A stretch of DNA of 64,000 nucleotides, taken from Erythrobacter oryzae. GTDB taxonomy: Bacteria > Pseudomonadota > Alphaproteobacteria > Sphingomonadales > Sphingomonadaceae. The notes under the pieces were generated by a model. It was given only the letters and a program-made list of their open reading frames with translations. It made no database searches and had not been told where the DNA came from. A program made the position numbers and the translations under genes. The stretch is taken from assembly GCF_030271515.1 (NCBI RefSeq), contig NZ_JASCXI010000005.1:62001-126000 (forward strand), given 5' to 3'. This document shows, piece by piece, positions 7,314 to 15,435 of the stretch. Within the stretch, counting starts at the first letter, position 1; each line of letters opens with the position of its first letter.

Positions 7314-8477
7314 TCAGCCGCGGTTGTAGCGGCCCAGGCACAGTGCGGCATGGTCGAGTGCCGCCTGATGGGTCGGCAAATGCTCAGGGTGGCGTTCCTG
7401 CAACGTCCGGGCAATTTCGTCCAGCGTTCTTCCATCGCCCACCAGCGCGAGGCAATCGCGATCGATCATCATCTGGCTGTTCAATGCAGGGGTGTTCAGA
7501 TCTGAGGCACGTGCAAGCGCCTTGGGCGAGAACATGTGGCTGAGGAAGGTCGATTGCCGCACGCTGGGCCCACGCGGCGTGCCGGCGGCGTCCAGCACCT
7601 GCCAGTCCCAGGTCCACAGATAGTCATCGCCCTGCAGGATGCCCCGCAGCCGCACTGTCACCCGGTCACCCGCGGCGAGGCGCGGGGCGTTGTCGAGCGC
7701 GAGGAACATCTGGCCATAGACCAGCTCGGGCTCGCCCGGCGCGTTGGAATAGGTCAGGCCCTCGGCGATTTCGGCGTCGAACCAGATCAGCAGGCCATCG
7801 ACCGCGCCCCCCCGCTCTGCGACGAGTTCGACCGTCGCATCGAGATTGGGGTCGGTGATGGTCCTGAAGTCGATCACCGCCAGTTCCGCCGCAGCCGACA
7901 TCAGGTCTTCGGGCCGCAGATAGGCCTTGCGCTCCTCGTTGACGGCGAACCGGTAGCCGACCGACAGATCGAGGCCGAAATTGTTGGTCAGCCACGGCCG
8001 GATCGTGGAGCGGCGATTGCTGACCCACTGCGCCAGCGCGATCCGCAGGGTGTCACGCATCGGCAGCAAGGTGCCGCCGGGCGCCAGCAGCCGCGCGCGC
8101 GCGTCGGCCAGCGTGGCGACGTGGTGCTGGTAGAGCGAGATCGAGCCCCGGCAGTCGGACACGATCACATCGGCCTTGGTCTCGGGCGTGTAGTTGGTCG
8201 AGATGTCGCGGACCACGGTGATCCGGTCGGCAAACCCGTTCGCCTTCGCCATCGGCATCAGCTGCTCGATGCTGGGGTCGGGCTCGATCGCGATGACGTG
8301 GCCGGCGCCATATTTGCACGCCAGCAGGGCGAACACGCCGAAGCCCGCGCCCAGATCGATCACCGTGCAACCGGGTGTGATCGCGGCGCGCATCGCCTCG
8401 GCATAGATCCCCATGCGCGGCTCGCATTCGATCATGTGGCCGTAGTCGACAACGGAGTAACCGGCAGGGCGGAACAT
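7314..8477 (-). CDS. PRMT-like SAM-dependent methyltransferase of the lasso cluster
   Basis: 387 residues. SAM motif I is VIDLGAGFGVFALLACKYGA (39-58) with the acidic ribose-binding residue at E66 in AIEPD. The order of elements follows protein arginine methyltransferases, including an N-terminal SVVDYGHMI segment resembling the PRMT YxxxY helix and a beta-barrel C-terminal half. At the double-E loop, SDCRGSISLYQ has Asp108 and Gln117 where PRMTs have two glutamates nine residues apart. The last 80 residues form an extra helical domain. Position between kinase and B1 makes it a probable tailoring enzyme of the lasso peptide. Its acceptor (Arg side chain, C-terminal carboxylate or other) is unknown. 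Confidence 0.75.
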   Translation of the reverse strand: MFRPAGYSVVDYGHMIECEPRMGIYAEAMRAAITPGCTVIDLGAGFGVFALLACKYGAGHVIAIEPDPSIEQLMPMAKANGFADRITVVRDISTNYTPETKADVIVSDCRGSISLYQHHVATLADARARLLAPGGTLLPMRDTLRIALAQWVSNRRSTIRPWLTNNFGLDLSVGYRFAVNEERKAYLRPEDLMSAAAELAVIDFRTITDPNLDATVELVAERGGAVDGLLIWFDAEIAEGLTYSNAPGEPELVYGQMFLALDNAPRLAAGDRVTVRLRGILQGDDYLWTWDWQVLDAAGTPRGPSVRQSTFLSHMFSPKALARASDLNTPALNSQMMIDRDCLALVGDGRTLDEIARTLQERHPEHLPTHQAALDHAALCLGRYNRG

Positions 8478-8505
8478 GGGTCAGAACCTTTTCGGGAGTG
8501 CCGCT

Positions 8506-9342
8506 TTATGCGGGCGGGGAGAGGTGGGCCAGCGCGGCAAGCGCCTGCGCGCGAACCTCGCCCAGCTGGCCAAAATCATGCGGATAGGTCAGTTCGTAGC
8601 AGGGGACGGCCGACACGACCCGTGCGGCCTTGGCCATCCTGTGCATCGCACCGGTCTGGTCATTGGGATCGAAGGCGAAGCTGTTTTCAACGAGGCCGAA
8701 GCAGGCATCGGAGGGGTAGGTTGTCTCCAGCGTGATCGCATCGCCTTCGGACAGAAAGAAGACCGCGCCGAGTGGAAATTGTTCGGGCGCGGGGCTGCCG
8801 AATTCGGGCGCCGCGACATGGAGCTTGTCCGAATAGAACGCCATCGGCGAGGTCTCGACGCTTCGGTCGAACACCTGCTCGATCGATCGGCGATAGAGCC
8901 GCAGGCTGGGATAGACGGCCTCGCCATGCAGCACGCCGCCCTTGTCGCTGATGACGATGGCATCATCGCCGAGCAGCCTGTGCCCGATCCCGTGCATGCT
9001 GGCAGCGAAGGTGGACTTGCCCGATCCCGTCCCGCCGAGAAAGGCGACCAGGTGCGAGCCGACGACGATCGAACTGCCGTGCAGCACGAGCGTGCCGTCA
9101 GCCGCGATGATGCGCGGGGCGATGTGGTCGTCAAGCAGGTGGTCGATGGTGTCCTGATCGGCCTCGGGCCGGGCGGCGACCAGCCGGACCGAGCGGTCTT
9201 CGAAGCTCACGACAAACCGCGCCAAGCTACCGAAGTCGAGGGTGAACACCCCGGGAGCGGTCTGCTCGACCGCGGGACCGAATTCCTCGGCATCGCCGAG
9301 GGCCTGCACCCCTGTCTTTGCGCCGGCCGAGTCGGACGACAC
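8506..9342 (-). CDS. HPr-kinase-like lasso peptide kinase
   Basis: 278 residues from the GTG at 9342, which has AGGA seven bases upstream. An in-frame GTG at 9447 would force translation through a hairpin at 9374-9405 and has no usable ribosome-binding site. The protein is HprK-like: LHGSSIVVGSHLVAFLGG leads into the P-loop GGTGSGKST (103-111) and LLGDDAIVI supplies the acidic pair (126-127). Proteins of this type in lasso clusters (for example that of paeninodin) phosphorylate a serine at the C-terminus of the precursor. The precursor here ends in MVRP without a terminal Ser, so the target must differ or the enzyme has another role. Confidence 0.8.
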   Translation of the reverse strand: MSSDSAGAKTGVQALGDAEEFGPAVEQTAPGVFTLDFGSLARFVVSFEDRSVRLVAARPEADQDTIDHLLDDHIAPRIIAADGTLVLHGSSIVVGSHLVAFLGGTGSGKSTFAASMHGIGHRLLGDDAIVISDKGGVLHGEAVYPSLRLYRRSIEQVFDRSVETSPMAFYSDKLHVAAPEFGSPAPEQFPLGAVFFLSEGDAITLETTYPSDACFGLVENSFAFDPNDQTGAMHRMAKAARVVSAVPCYELTYPHDFGQLGEVRAQALAALAHLSPPA

Positions 9343-9373
9343 GGCTATGTCCTGAGACACCGCCCATGCAGAA

Positions 9374-9405
9374 AGTCGGCCCGACCCGAAAGGGCGGGGC
9401 CGACT
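9374..9405 (-). terminator. Hairpin between lasso precursor and kinase genes (attenuator-like)
   Basis: Nine-base perfect arms AGTCGGCCC/GGGCCGACT (9374-9382 and 9397-9405) enclose an inner CCC-GAAA-GGG stem-loop. On the minus strand the stem is followed only by TTTC, so termination would be partial. It lies 57 bases after the precursor stop codon and before the kinase start. Similar placement elsewhere lets the precursor be made in excess over its enzymes, or protects the precursor mRNA end. Confidence 0.7.
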
Positions 9406-9462
9406 ATTTGGAGCACCAGAATCAACCGATTCAATCAGTTGCAGCACACCTCAATCGATGTG

Positions 9463-9609
9463 TTACGGGCGCACCATCATGAGACCCATCATGGTGGGCG
9501 TTTCGACGGCGTTGATGCTGCCCGATGCAGTCAGCTGCGAGAAGCCGCCATAGACGGCCAGCTTCGGCTGCGCGTAGGGGGCCTTGGCGGTCTTTTCCTG
9601 CTTCGACAT
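9463..9609 (-). CDS. Lasso peptide precursor (A)
   Basis: 48 residues from the ATG at 9609, with GGAG (complement of 9616-9619) at six-base spacing; the gene begins 12 bases after the cyclase stop. The leader (1-28) matches the YxxPxLxxxGxxxxxTx consensus exactly, with Tyr12, Pro15, Leu17, Gly21 and Thr27 at the penultimate leader position. The predicted core is residues 29-48, SGSINAVETPTMMGLMMVRP. Ser1 can form a macrolactam with Glu8, the only acidic residue in the core, giving an 8-residue ring and a 12-residue tail. The tail is methionine-rich (four Met) with one Arg at position 19 and a terminal Pro. All neighbours are lasso enzymes, which makes this assignment strong although the gene is short. 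Confidence 0.93.
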   Translation of the reverse strand: MSKQEKTAKAPYAQPKLAVYGGFSQLTASGSINAVETPTMMGLMMVRP

Positions 9610-9621
9610 CGTGGTCTCCAA

Positions 9622-11514
9622 TCAATCCCGGGAGGTGTTAAATTTCGCTAACCAGAAAGCCAGATAAATCAGATCGGTCTCGGATACAACCCCATCTTCG
9701 CTGCACCGCAGCGCAAATTCGCCTCCTTCGGGCGCATTCCTGACATATCTAGCAAGATTTGAAGAAGCCGAATCATCAAGCACTTGCGGCGCAGTTCCAA
9801 GGAAAATTTCGACGAATCGGAACCCGACATGGTCGCGTCCGAGCTTCCACCGCACCGAATCGGGCAGGCGGCCTGCCATGCTGCGGCGCATGATGAACTT
9901 GGCCCAGCCCCGGCCGTGCAATTGTTCCGGAGGGAGGGTCAGGCAAAACTCCAGCACCCGGACATCGAGAAACGGATCGCGCGGCTCTATCCCGATCGCG
10001 CCGGCGACACGGTCGTACCTTTCTCGCGCGACAATGATGTAGGGGTGCAGCATGCGGCGGGCCTGGTTGGCCTGATCGTTGCTCTGCCCGACTGTTATGT
10101 GGCGCATATTGGCGCGTCGCCGCGCCGGCATGTCGACCCTTGCGGCAAGGTTGGGAGCGACCATGCTGCGGGCGGCGAGCCTTTCCACCTCGGCCTCCTG
10201 CCAGGTTGCCCGCCTTCGCTCGCGCAGCGATTCGGGGACCAGCAGCCGCCGCGCGGCGGACATGAGGGCGGGCAGCGCCTTGGCTTCATCCCCCCAGTAA
10301 CGCTCCTGCGCGAGAGCATCGCGCACAGCCGCCCGCACCTCGCCGCGGCGCAGATGGTGGGCCACCATGTCGCCGGTCGCCAGCGTCGTATCACCGCCCA
10401 CTCCGTCGAGCATGACCCTGATCCCTGCGCGCCGCGCTGCAACATAGATCGACCGGCTGAACACCATGCCGACGTCGAAAGGATCGCTCTGCCCCGTGGT
10501 CAGGCGCATCACCTCTTCGCGGAAGCTCTCGGCATCCTCGGGCGAGACGAGCTGCGGGGCGATGTGCGGAATGTGCGCCACCGACGCGCGCACGCAGGCG
10601 CTTTCCGGGCAGGCCGGATCGGTGTCGATCCCGGAAAAGGTCCTGAGCGGCGGTGCACCCGCTTCGTGCAGCAGCGCGGCGGCGATCGCGGTGACCGTGC
10701 CCGAATCCATCCCGCCCGACAGCATCGCACCGACCGGAGCCGGCGAGCGCAGCCGGGCGCGCACGGCCTCGGTAAAGACGTCGAGGAAGGCGGCGTCATA
10801 TTCGGCGTCGCTGGCGCGGTGGATCACCGGGCCGGGCGCGGCCAGTTCCCAGTAGCGCCATTGGCGCAGGGCCCCGTCCTCGATCACCAGCGCATGGGCC
10901 GGCGGTAGGCGGCTGATGCACTCGAAGAAGGTCGAGACATGGTCGATCGCCTCGAGCTGGTCGATGAAGTCCGCGACCCGCGCCTCGTTGATGCGATCCG
11001 GCACTTCGGCATGGACCGCAAGCGCTTCGGGATCGGTGGCGCAGGCGAACAGGCGGCCCGGCGCGAAATGGTAGGTCAGCTGCCGCATCCCGACCTTGTC
11101 GCGCGCGCACAGCAGCCGGTGCGCGCGCGGGTCCCACAGCGCGAAGGCGAAATCGCCGAGCAGGCGCGGGAGGCAGTCGTAGCCCCAGCGCAGGTAGGCG
11201 CAGACGATCAGCTCGCCGTCGCCCACCACCCGCTCGCCGGATGTCAGGCCGAGATCGGCCATCAGCTCGGCGCGGTTGTCGAGCCGGACGTGGGCGGTGA
11301 TGATGCAGCCGCTGCCGGGATGGCGATACGGCATGGGCTCGACCACAGCTTCGGGCGTGGTCGCATTGAGCGCATGGCCGAAGGCTGCAGGGCCATCGGC
11401 GTCGAGGGCCGATCCGTCTGGCCCGCGCGCTTCCATCACAGCGAGGACGGGGGCAAGGCTGGCGGTCTCGGCGGGTGCGCCATTGAGGCGCAGCACGGCG
11501 CAAATGCCGCTCAT
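9622..11514 (-). CDS. Lasso cyclase C (asparagine-synthetase-like)
   Basis: 630 residues. It has a glutaminase-like N-terminal domain (1-210) and an ATP-dependent synthetase domain with the PP-loop LSGGMDSGT (265-273). Lasso C proteins adenylate the ring Glu/Asp side chain and close the macrolactam with the freed core amine. The N-terminus reads MSGICAV rather than MCGI, so the nucleophilic Cys2 needed for glutamine hydrolysis is absent (a Cys sits at position 5). That is expected for an enzyme using an internal amine instead of ammonia. It starts 1 base after the end of the exporter gene and is followed by the precursor. Confidence 0.92.
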   Translation of the reverse strand: MSGICAVLRLNGAPAETASLAPVLAVMEARGPDGSALDADGPAAFGHALNATTPEAVVEPMPYRHPGSGCIITAHVRLDNRAELMADLGLTSGERVVGDGELIVCAYLRWGYDCLPRLLGDFAFALWDPRAHRLLCARDKVGMRQLTYHFAPGRLFACATDPEALAVHAEVPDRINEARVADFIDQLEAIDHVSTFFECISRLPPAHALVIEDGALRQWRYWELAAPGPVIHRASDAEYDAAFLDVFTEAVRARLRSPAPVGAMLSGGMDSGTVTAIAAALLHEAGAPPLRTFSGIDTDPACPESACVRASVAHIPHIAPQLVSPEDAESFREEVMRLTTGQSDPFDVGMVFSRSIYVAARRAGIRVMLDGVGGDTTLATGDMVAHHLRRGEVRAAVRDALAQERYWGDEAKALPALMSAARRLLVPESLRERRRATWQEAEVERLAARSMVAPNLAARVDMPARRRANMRHITVGQSNDQANQARRMLHPYIIVARERYDRVAGAIGIEPRDPFLDVRVLEFCLTLPPEQLHGRGWAKFIMRRSMAGRLPDSVRWKLGRDHVGFRFVEIFLGTAPQVLDDSASSNLARYVRNAPEGGEFALRCSEDGVVSETDLIYLAFWLAKFNTSRD

Positions 11515-11515
11515 G

Positions 11516-13171
11516 TCAGGCGTCCTGTCCCACCACGCTCCAGCCGTCGGGAGAGAGCCGGATGATGCGGTCGGCGAGCGCGAGGCTGGCGGGGCGGTGG
11601 GTGATTAGGATGACGGTACGGCCTGACAGAGCGCGCACGCATTCCTCGACGAAAGCTGCCTCGCCCTCGAGGTCGTACATGCTGGTCGCCTCGTCGAAGA
11701 TGTAGACCGGTGGATCGCGCAGCAGCGCACGGGCGAGGGCGATGCGCTGGCGTTGCCCGCCCGACAGGCGCACCCCGTCATCGCCGATCCGGGTGTCCAT
11801 CCCCTCGGGCAGCTGGCTGATGAAATCCCACGCCTGAGCCTGCCGCGCGGCGCGCTCGAGGCTGGCCGCATCGGGATCGGGCAGGCCGAAGGCGATATTC
11901 TCGCGGATCGTCCCGTCGACCAGCAGCGCCCGCTGCGGCACGACCCCGAACTGGCGGCGTAGCGCCTTCACGTCGAGGCTCGTGATGTCGGCCCCGTCGA
12001 GCGTGATGCGCCCCGCCTGCGGCTCGTAGAACCGCAGCAGCAGGTTCACGAGCGTGGACTTGCCGACCCCGTTCGGCCCGGTGAGCGCAATGGTCTCGCC
12101 CGGGGCGATGTTGAGGCTGAACCCCGACAGCACCGGCGGGCGGCCGGGATAGGCGAAATCCACCGCTTCGAACCCGATCGCGCCCTGCGCGCGGCCCGGG
12201 TCGCCCGTCTGGCGATACCCCGCCTCTCCGGGCAGCGCGAGCACCGCCTCCAGCCGCTCCATCGCCCCGCGCGCCAGCTGATAGGCGCCGTAGGTGCCCG
12301 CAAGGCTGCCGACCGGGCGGGTCAGCAGCGCGGCATAAAACAGGAAGGCAAAGATCTCGCCCGGACTGCGGTTGCCGCTGGCGAGCGACGACGTGCCGGC
12401 GACCAGAATGCCGATCGCGGCCAGCCCGGCAATCAAGGTGACGACCGGGCCGATGAAGGCTGTGATGCGCGCCTGCGCCAGCTTCATCTGCCGGGCCTTC
12501 TCGATCGCGGCGCGGTATCGCGCGAAGCGCTCATCCTCGACCGCGAAGGCCTTGATCGCGGGCAGCATCTCGAGATCGCATTCGGCCTGCCACAGCACCT
12601 CGACCTCGGCATCGCGCACGCTGCGCCCCATGGTGCGCAGGCGCCGGGCGAGCAGCCGCATGCCGAGATAGAACAGCGGGATCAGCACCGGCACCACCAG
12701 CGCCATCACCGGGTCGATCAGGAACATCAGCACCACCGCGCCGCCTGCGGTCATCAGCATCGCGGGCAATTGCGCCAGCGTGGCGGTGAGGAAGGTGCTG
12801 AGGGTCTGCACCTCGTAGCTCATCAGCGACAGCAGGTCGCCCTGCCGGCTGGTGTCGTGGAAGGACACCGGCATTGCATGGATATGGGCATAGGCATCGC
12901 GGCGCAGCCCGGCGAGGATCTGGCCCGTTGCCTGCTCCGAGACGATGGTGACGAGGATGCTGGCGCCCGTCATCGCCACCAGCGCGATCGTCAGCAGCAC
13001 GAGCGTGGTGTCGAGGTCGATCGCCGCCTCGCCCACGATCGCTGCCGCCAGTTGCGCCGCCAGCCACGGCATCGCCAGAGTCGCCAGCGAGCCGAGCAGC
13101 GACAGGCCGCCGATCACGGCAAGGCTGCGTGCATGCTGCCGCGCCCAGGGAAGCATGGCGGTCAGCCCCAT
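11516..13171 (-). CDS. Lasso peptide ABC exporter D
   Basis: 551 residues from the ATG at 13171, one base after the upstream stop; a longer frame would overlap the nucleotidyltransferase. It is a half-transporter with an N-terminal six-helix membrane domain (about 1-310) and a C-terminal nucleotide-binding domain. Walker A is TGPNGVGKST, the signature is LSGGQRQRIALARAL, and Walker B is VYIFDEATS. In lasso clusters the D protein exports the mature peptide and gives self-immunity. No N-terminal C39 peptidase domain is present, consistent with leader removal by the separate B2 protein. Confidence 0.9.
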   Translation of the reverse strand: MGLTAMLPWARQHARSLAVIGGLSLLGSLATLAMPWLAAQLAAAIVGEAAIDLDTTLVLLTIALVAMTGASILVTIVSEQATGQILAGLRRDAYAHIHAMPVSFHDTSRQGDLLSLMSYEVQTLSTFLTATLAQLPAMLMTAGGAVVLMFLIDPVMALVVPVLIPLFYLGMRLLARRLRTMGRSVRDAEVEVLWQAECDLEMLPAIKAFAVEDERFARYRAAIEKARQMKLAQARITAFIGPVVTLIAGLAAIGILVAGTSSLASGNRSPGEIFAFLFYAALLTRPVGSLAGTYGAYQLARGAMERLEAVLALPGEAGYRQTGDPGRAQGAIGFEAVDFAYPGRPPVLSGFSLNIAPGETIALTGPNGVGKSTLVNLLLRFYEPQAGRITLDGADITSLDVKALRRQFGVVPQRALLVDGTIRENIAFGLPDPDAASLERAARQAQAWDFISQLPEGMDTRIGDDGVRLSGGQRQRIALARALLRDPPVYIFDEATSMYDLEGEAAFVEECVRALSGRTVILITHRPASLALADRIIRLSPDGWSVVGQDA

Positions 13172-13172
13172 G

Positions 13173-14321
13173 TCAGGTGCGATGCTGCGGACGGCGGCCG
13201 AGCGCCCCGAGGATGCGCTTGGCCTGCAGGGCGTAAAGCGGCAGGTGCGTTGCATCGGGGAAGCGCTCGTGGAGCACTTCGGCGCCGGGAAAGACGGTAT
13301 AGGCGATCAGCGCCAGCTTGTCGCGCAAGGTCGGGCTGGCGGACAGATCGAGCCGCAGCCGCGCCGCACCCGAAAGCGGGCCGAGGCACCGCGCCAGCCG
13401 CTCGTCGCCGGGATGGGCGGCGAGCGCTTCTCGGATTGCCGGCGGCACGGCTGTCTCCAGCGCCCCGGCCGCGAAGTCGAGCGCCGAGAGCACGAACGGC
13501 GCGGTGCCGCTGGCGATCGCGGTGTCGAGCAGGTGCTGCCAGTCGCCGGGCGTGAAGGCGGCGCACAGCAGGTGGACGTCGAGCGCCCAGATCAGCCGGT
13601 CACCCTCGAACAGCTTGCGCCGGTCCGACTGGTATCCGAACACCCCGTGCGAGGCGCGGTTGATCGCCACCAGCACCAGATTGTCAGGCCCGGCGATCGC
13701 GCGCGCCTGGGGTGCAAGCCGCGTCAGCGCTGCGGTGCGCGTGCCGATTCCGCCGCGCTCCAGACATTGCGCGATCATCGGGCTGGCATTGATGCGCCAG
13801 TGCAGATCGAAGGAATGGGTGAAGCCCATCGGACATTCGCTGGCCCAGTTTTCCTGTAGCGGACGGGCATCCCCCAGCGGGCGGAAGCCGGCTTCGCGCA
13901 GCACCCGCCGCACTGCGGGCTTCTGCCGGTCGTCGAGCAAGACGTCACTGTCGCCCCGTCGCCGCATCGCGGCATCGGGATAGACCGAATAGGCGAGCGC
14001 CGTCCCCTTGGTCACCGCGCTGGCGATCCCGGCCGCATCGAGGCTGGCGATCATGCGCGAGCAGACCTGCCGATGGCCCAATTCCCAGAAGCTCTGCGCG
14101 CGCGCCTCTGCGCGGACCTGCTCGCCCACTGCGGGCCAGGCCGCCAGCCGGTCGCCCCCTTCCAGCAGGACCCGCGAGATGCCGTGGAAGGCGATCCGGC
14201 GGAAAAGCCTGTCCGCAAATGCTTCGTCCTGCGGCCATTGTTCGGGCCAGACCGGCAGGCCTTCCCCTTTGACGGCGCAGCGGACGGCGACAGCAAGGAA
14301 GCGGTCGATGGCTTCGTTCAT
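13173..14321 (-). CDS. Nucleotidyltransferase-family protein, first gene of the lasso operon
   Basis: 382 residues from the ATG at 14321 (MNEAIDRF); the open frame upstream lacks a credible start and covers the rml-side intergenic region. It resembles the NTP_transf_5 group found in lasso and other RiPP clusters, with [12 protein letters not shown] near residues 155-166 as the Gly-Asp-Ser-Asp metal-binding motif and a VTKGTALAY segment before it. Such proteins often accompany kinases in phosphorylating lasso clusters, where they are proposed to modify the peptide, but no reaction is settled. It is tightly coupled to the exporter gene. Confidence 0.78.
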   Translation of the reverse strand: MNEAIDRFLAVAVRCAVKGEGLPVWPEQWPQDEAFADRLFRRIAFHGISRVLLEGGDRLAAWPAVGEQVRAEARAQSFWELGHRQVCSRMIASLDAAGIASAVTKGTALAYSVYPDAAMRRRGDSDVLLDDRQKPAVRRVLREAGFRPLGDARPLQENWASECPMGFTHSFDLHWRINASPMIAQCLERGGIGTRTAALTRLAPQARAIAGPDNLVLVAINRASHGVFGYQSDRRKLFEGDRLIWALDVHLLCAAFTPGDWQHLLDTAIASGTAPFVLSALDFAAGALETAVPPAIREALAAHPGDERLARCLGPLSGAARLRLDLSASPTLRDKLALIAYTVFPGAEVLHERFPDATHLPLYALQAKRILGALGRRPQHRT

Positions 14322-14538
14322 CTGTCCGTGCGCTCCGTTACACCTGCCCGGTTCGATCCTGTTCCGCCGCCCATGTTCCGGCAACGGTTCGGCGGCAGCC
14401 GCAACCGCAGCAAAAGCAGTTAGCCAATTCTCGTTTCGGCACAAGCCGCTTCGCGCTTTTGCGGTTGACCTCGTCCGACCATGCTGCAATGCAGCGCGCG
14501 GTCGCTACGGATATCTCCCTAAAAGGTGCGCACCCCTC

Positions 14539-15435
14539 ATGCAGATCCAAACGAAGCGGCGCGGGATCATTCTGGCGGGGGGCTCGGGCACCAGACTGTA
14601 TCCGCTGACGCGCGGCGTGTCGAAGCAGCTGATGCCGATCTACGACAAGCCGATGATCTACTACCCGCTCAGCACGCTGATGCTGGCCGGGATCCGCGAA
14701 ATCCTGATCATCACCACCCCCGAAGACGCCGCCCAGTTCAAGCGTGTGCTGGGCGATGGTTCGGACTTCGGGGTGGAGCTGTCCTATGAAGTCCAGCCCC
14801 GGCCCGAGGGGCTCGCGCAGGCGTTCCATATCGGCGCGGATTTCGTCAAGGGCGGGCCGAGCGCGCTGATCCTCGGCGACAATATCTTCTACGGCCACGG
14901 CCTGCCGCAGCTGCTGCAAAGCGCCAATGCGCGCGAGAGCGGGGCCACGGTGTTCGCCTATCGGGTGAACGACCCGCAGGCCTTCGGCGTGGTCGAATTC
15001 GATGCCGGCGGCAAGGCCGTCTCGATCGAGGAAAAGCCCAAGGTCCCCAAGTCGAACTATGCGGTGACCGGCCTCTATTTCTACGACGAGACCGTGGCCG
15101 ATCGCGCCCGCGAGCTTGCGCCTTCGCCGCGCGGCGAGCTGGAGATCACCGATTTGAACCGCCTCTATCTCGATGAAGGCACCATGTCGGTCGAGATCAT
15201 GGGGCGCGGTTTCGCCTGGCTCGACACCGGCACCCATGCCTCGCTGCTCGATGCTGCGACTTACGTGCGCATCACCGAGGAACGGCAGGGCCTCAAGATC
15301 TGCTGCCCCGAGGAAATCGCGCTGCGGCAGGGCTTCATCACGGCGGGCCGCCTGCGCGAAATCGCCGAGCCGCTGCGCAAGTCGGGCTATGGCGAATATC
15401 TCCTCAAACTGCTCGACCAGCCGGTGCTGCCGTGA
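14539..15435 (+). CDS. rfbA: Glucose-1-phosphate thymidylyltransferase
   Basis: 298 residues from the ATG at 14539, with AAAAGG upstream at somewhat long spacing. The pyrophosphorylase signature [18 protein letters not shown] (14-31) and [18 protein letters not shown] are diagnostic of RmlA. It makes dTDP-glucose from dTTP and glucose-1-phosphate, the first step to dTDP-L-rhamnose. It is the first of four overlapping genes in the order A-C-D-B. It is divergent from the lasso operon across 217 bases (14322-14538), in which I find TTGACC at 14465 but no convincing -10 box. Confidence 0.95.
   Translation: MQIQTKRRGIILAGGSGTRLYPLTRGVSKQLMPIYDKPMIYYPLSTLMLAGIREILIITTPEDAAQFKRVLGDGSDFGVELSYEVQPRPEGLAQAFHIGADFVKGGPSALILGDNIFYGHGLPQLLQSANARESGATVFAYRVNDPQAFGVVEFDAGGKAVSIEEKPKVPKSNYAVTGLYFYDETVADRARELAPSPRGELEITDLNRLYLDEGTMSVEIMGRGFAWLDTGTHASLLDAATYVRITEERQGLKICCPEEIALRQGFITAGRLREIAEPLRKSGYGEYLLKLLDQPVLP

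Noticed and set aside
9343-9447. N-terminal extension of the kinase to a GTG at 9447
   Set aside because: It would translate a perfect hairpin, begins too close to its SD-like sequence, and lacks similarity to the rest of the kinase family as far as I can judge.
9431-9625. 64-codon minus-strand frame overlapping the lasso precursor
   Set aside because: Different frame from the precursor, no ribosome-binding site, and a His/Arg-rich sequence without leader or core features.
13172-13255. Upstream start for the lasso exporter at 13255
   Set aside because: The extra 28 residues overlap the nucleotidyltransferase coding region. The ATG at 13171 lies right after that gene's stop and begins the normal transporter sequence.
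14322-14538. Divergent promoters for the lasso operon and rmlA
   Set aside because: TTGACC at 14465 and a TTGTGC on the other strand are seen, but neither has a convincing -10 box at 16-18 bases, so no site is claimed.
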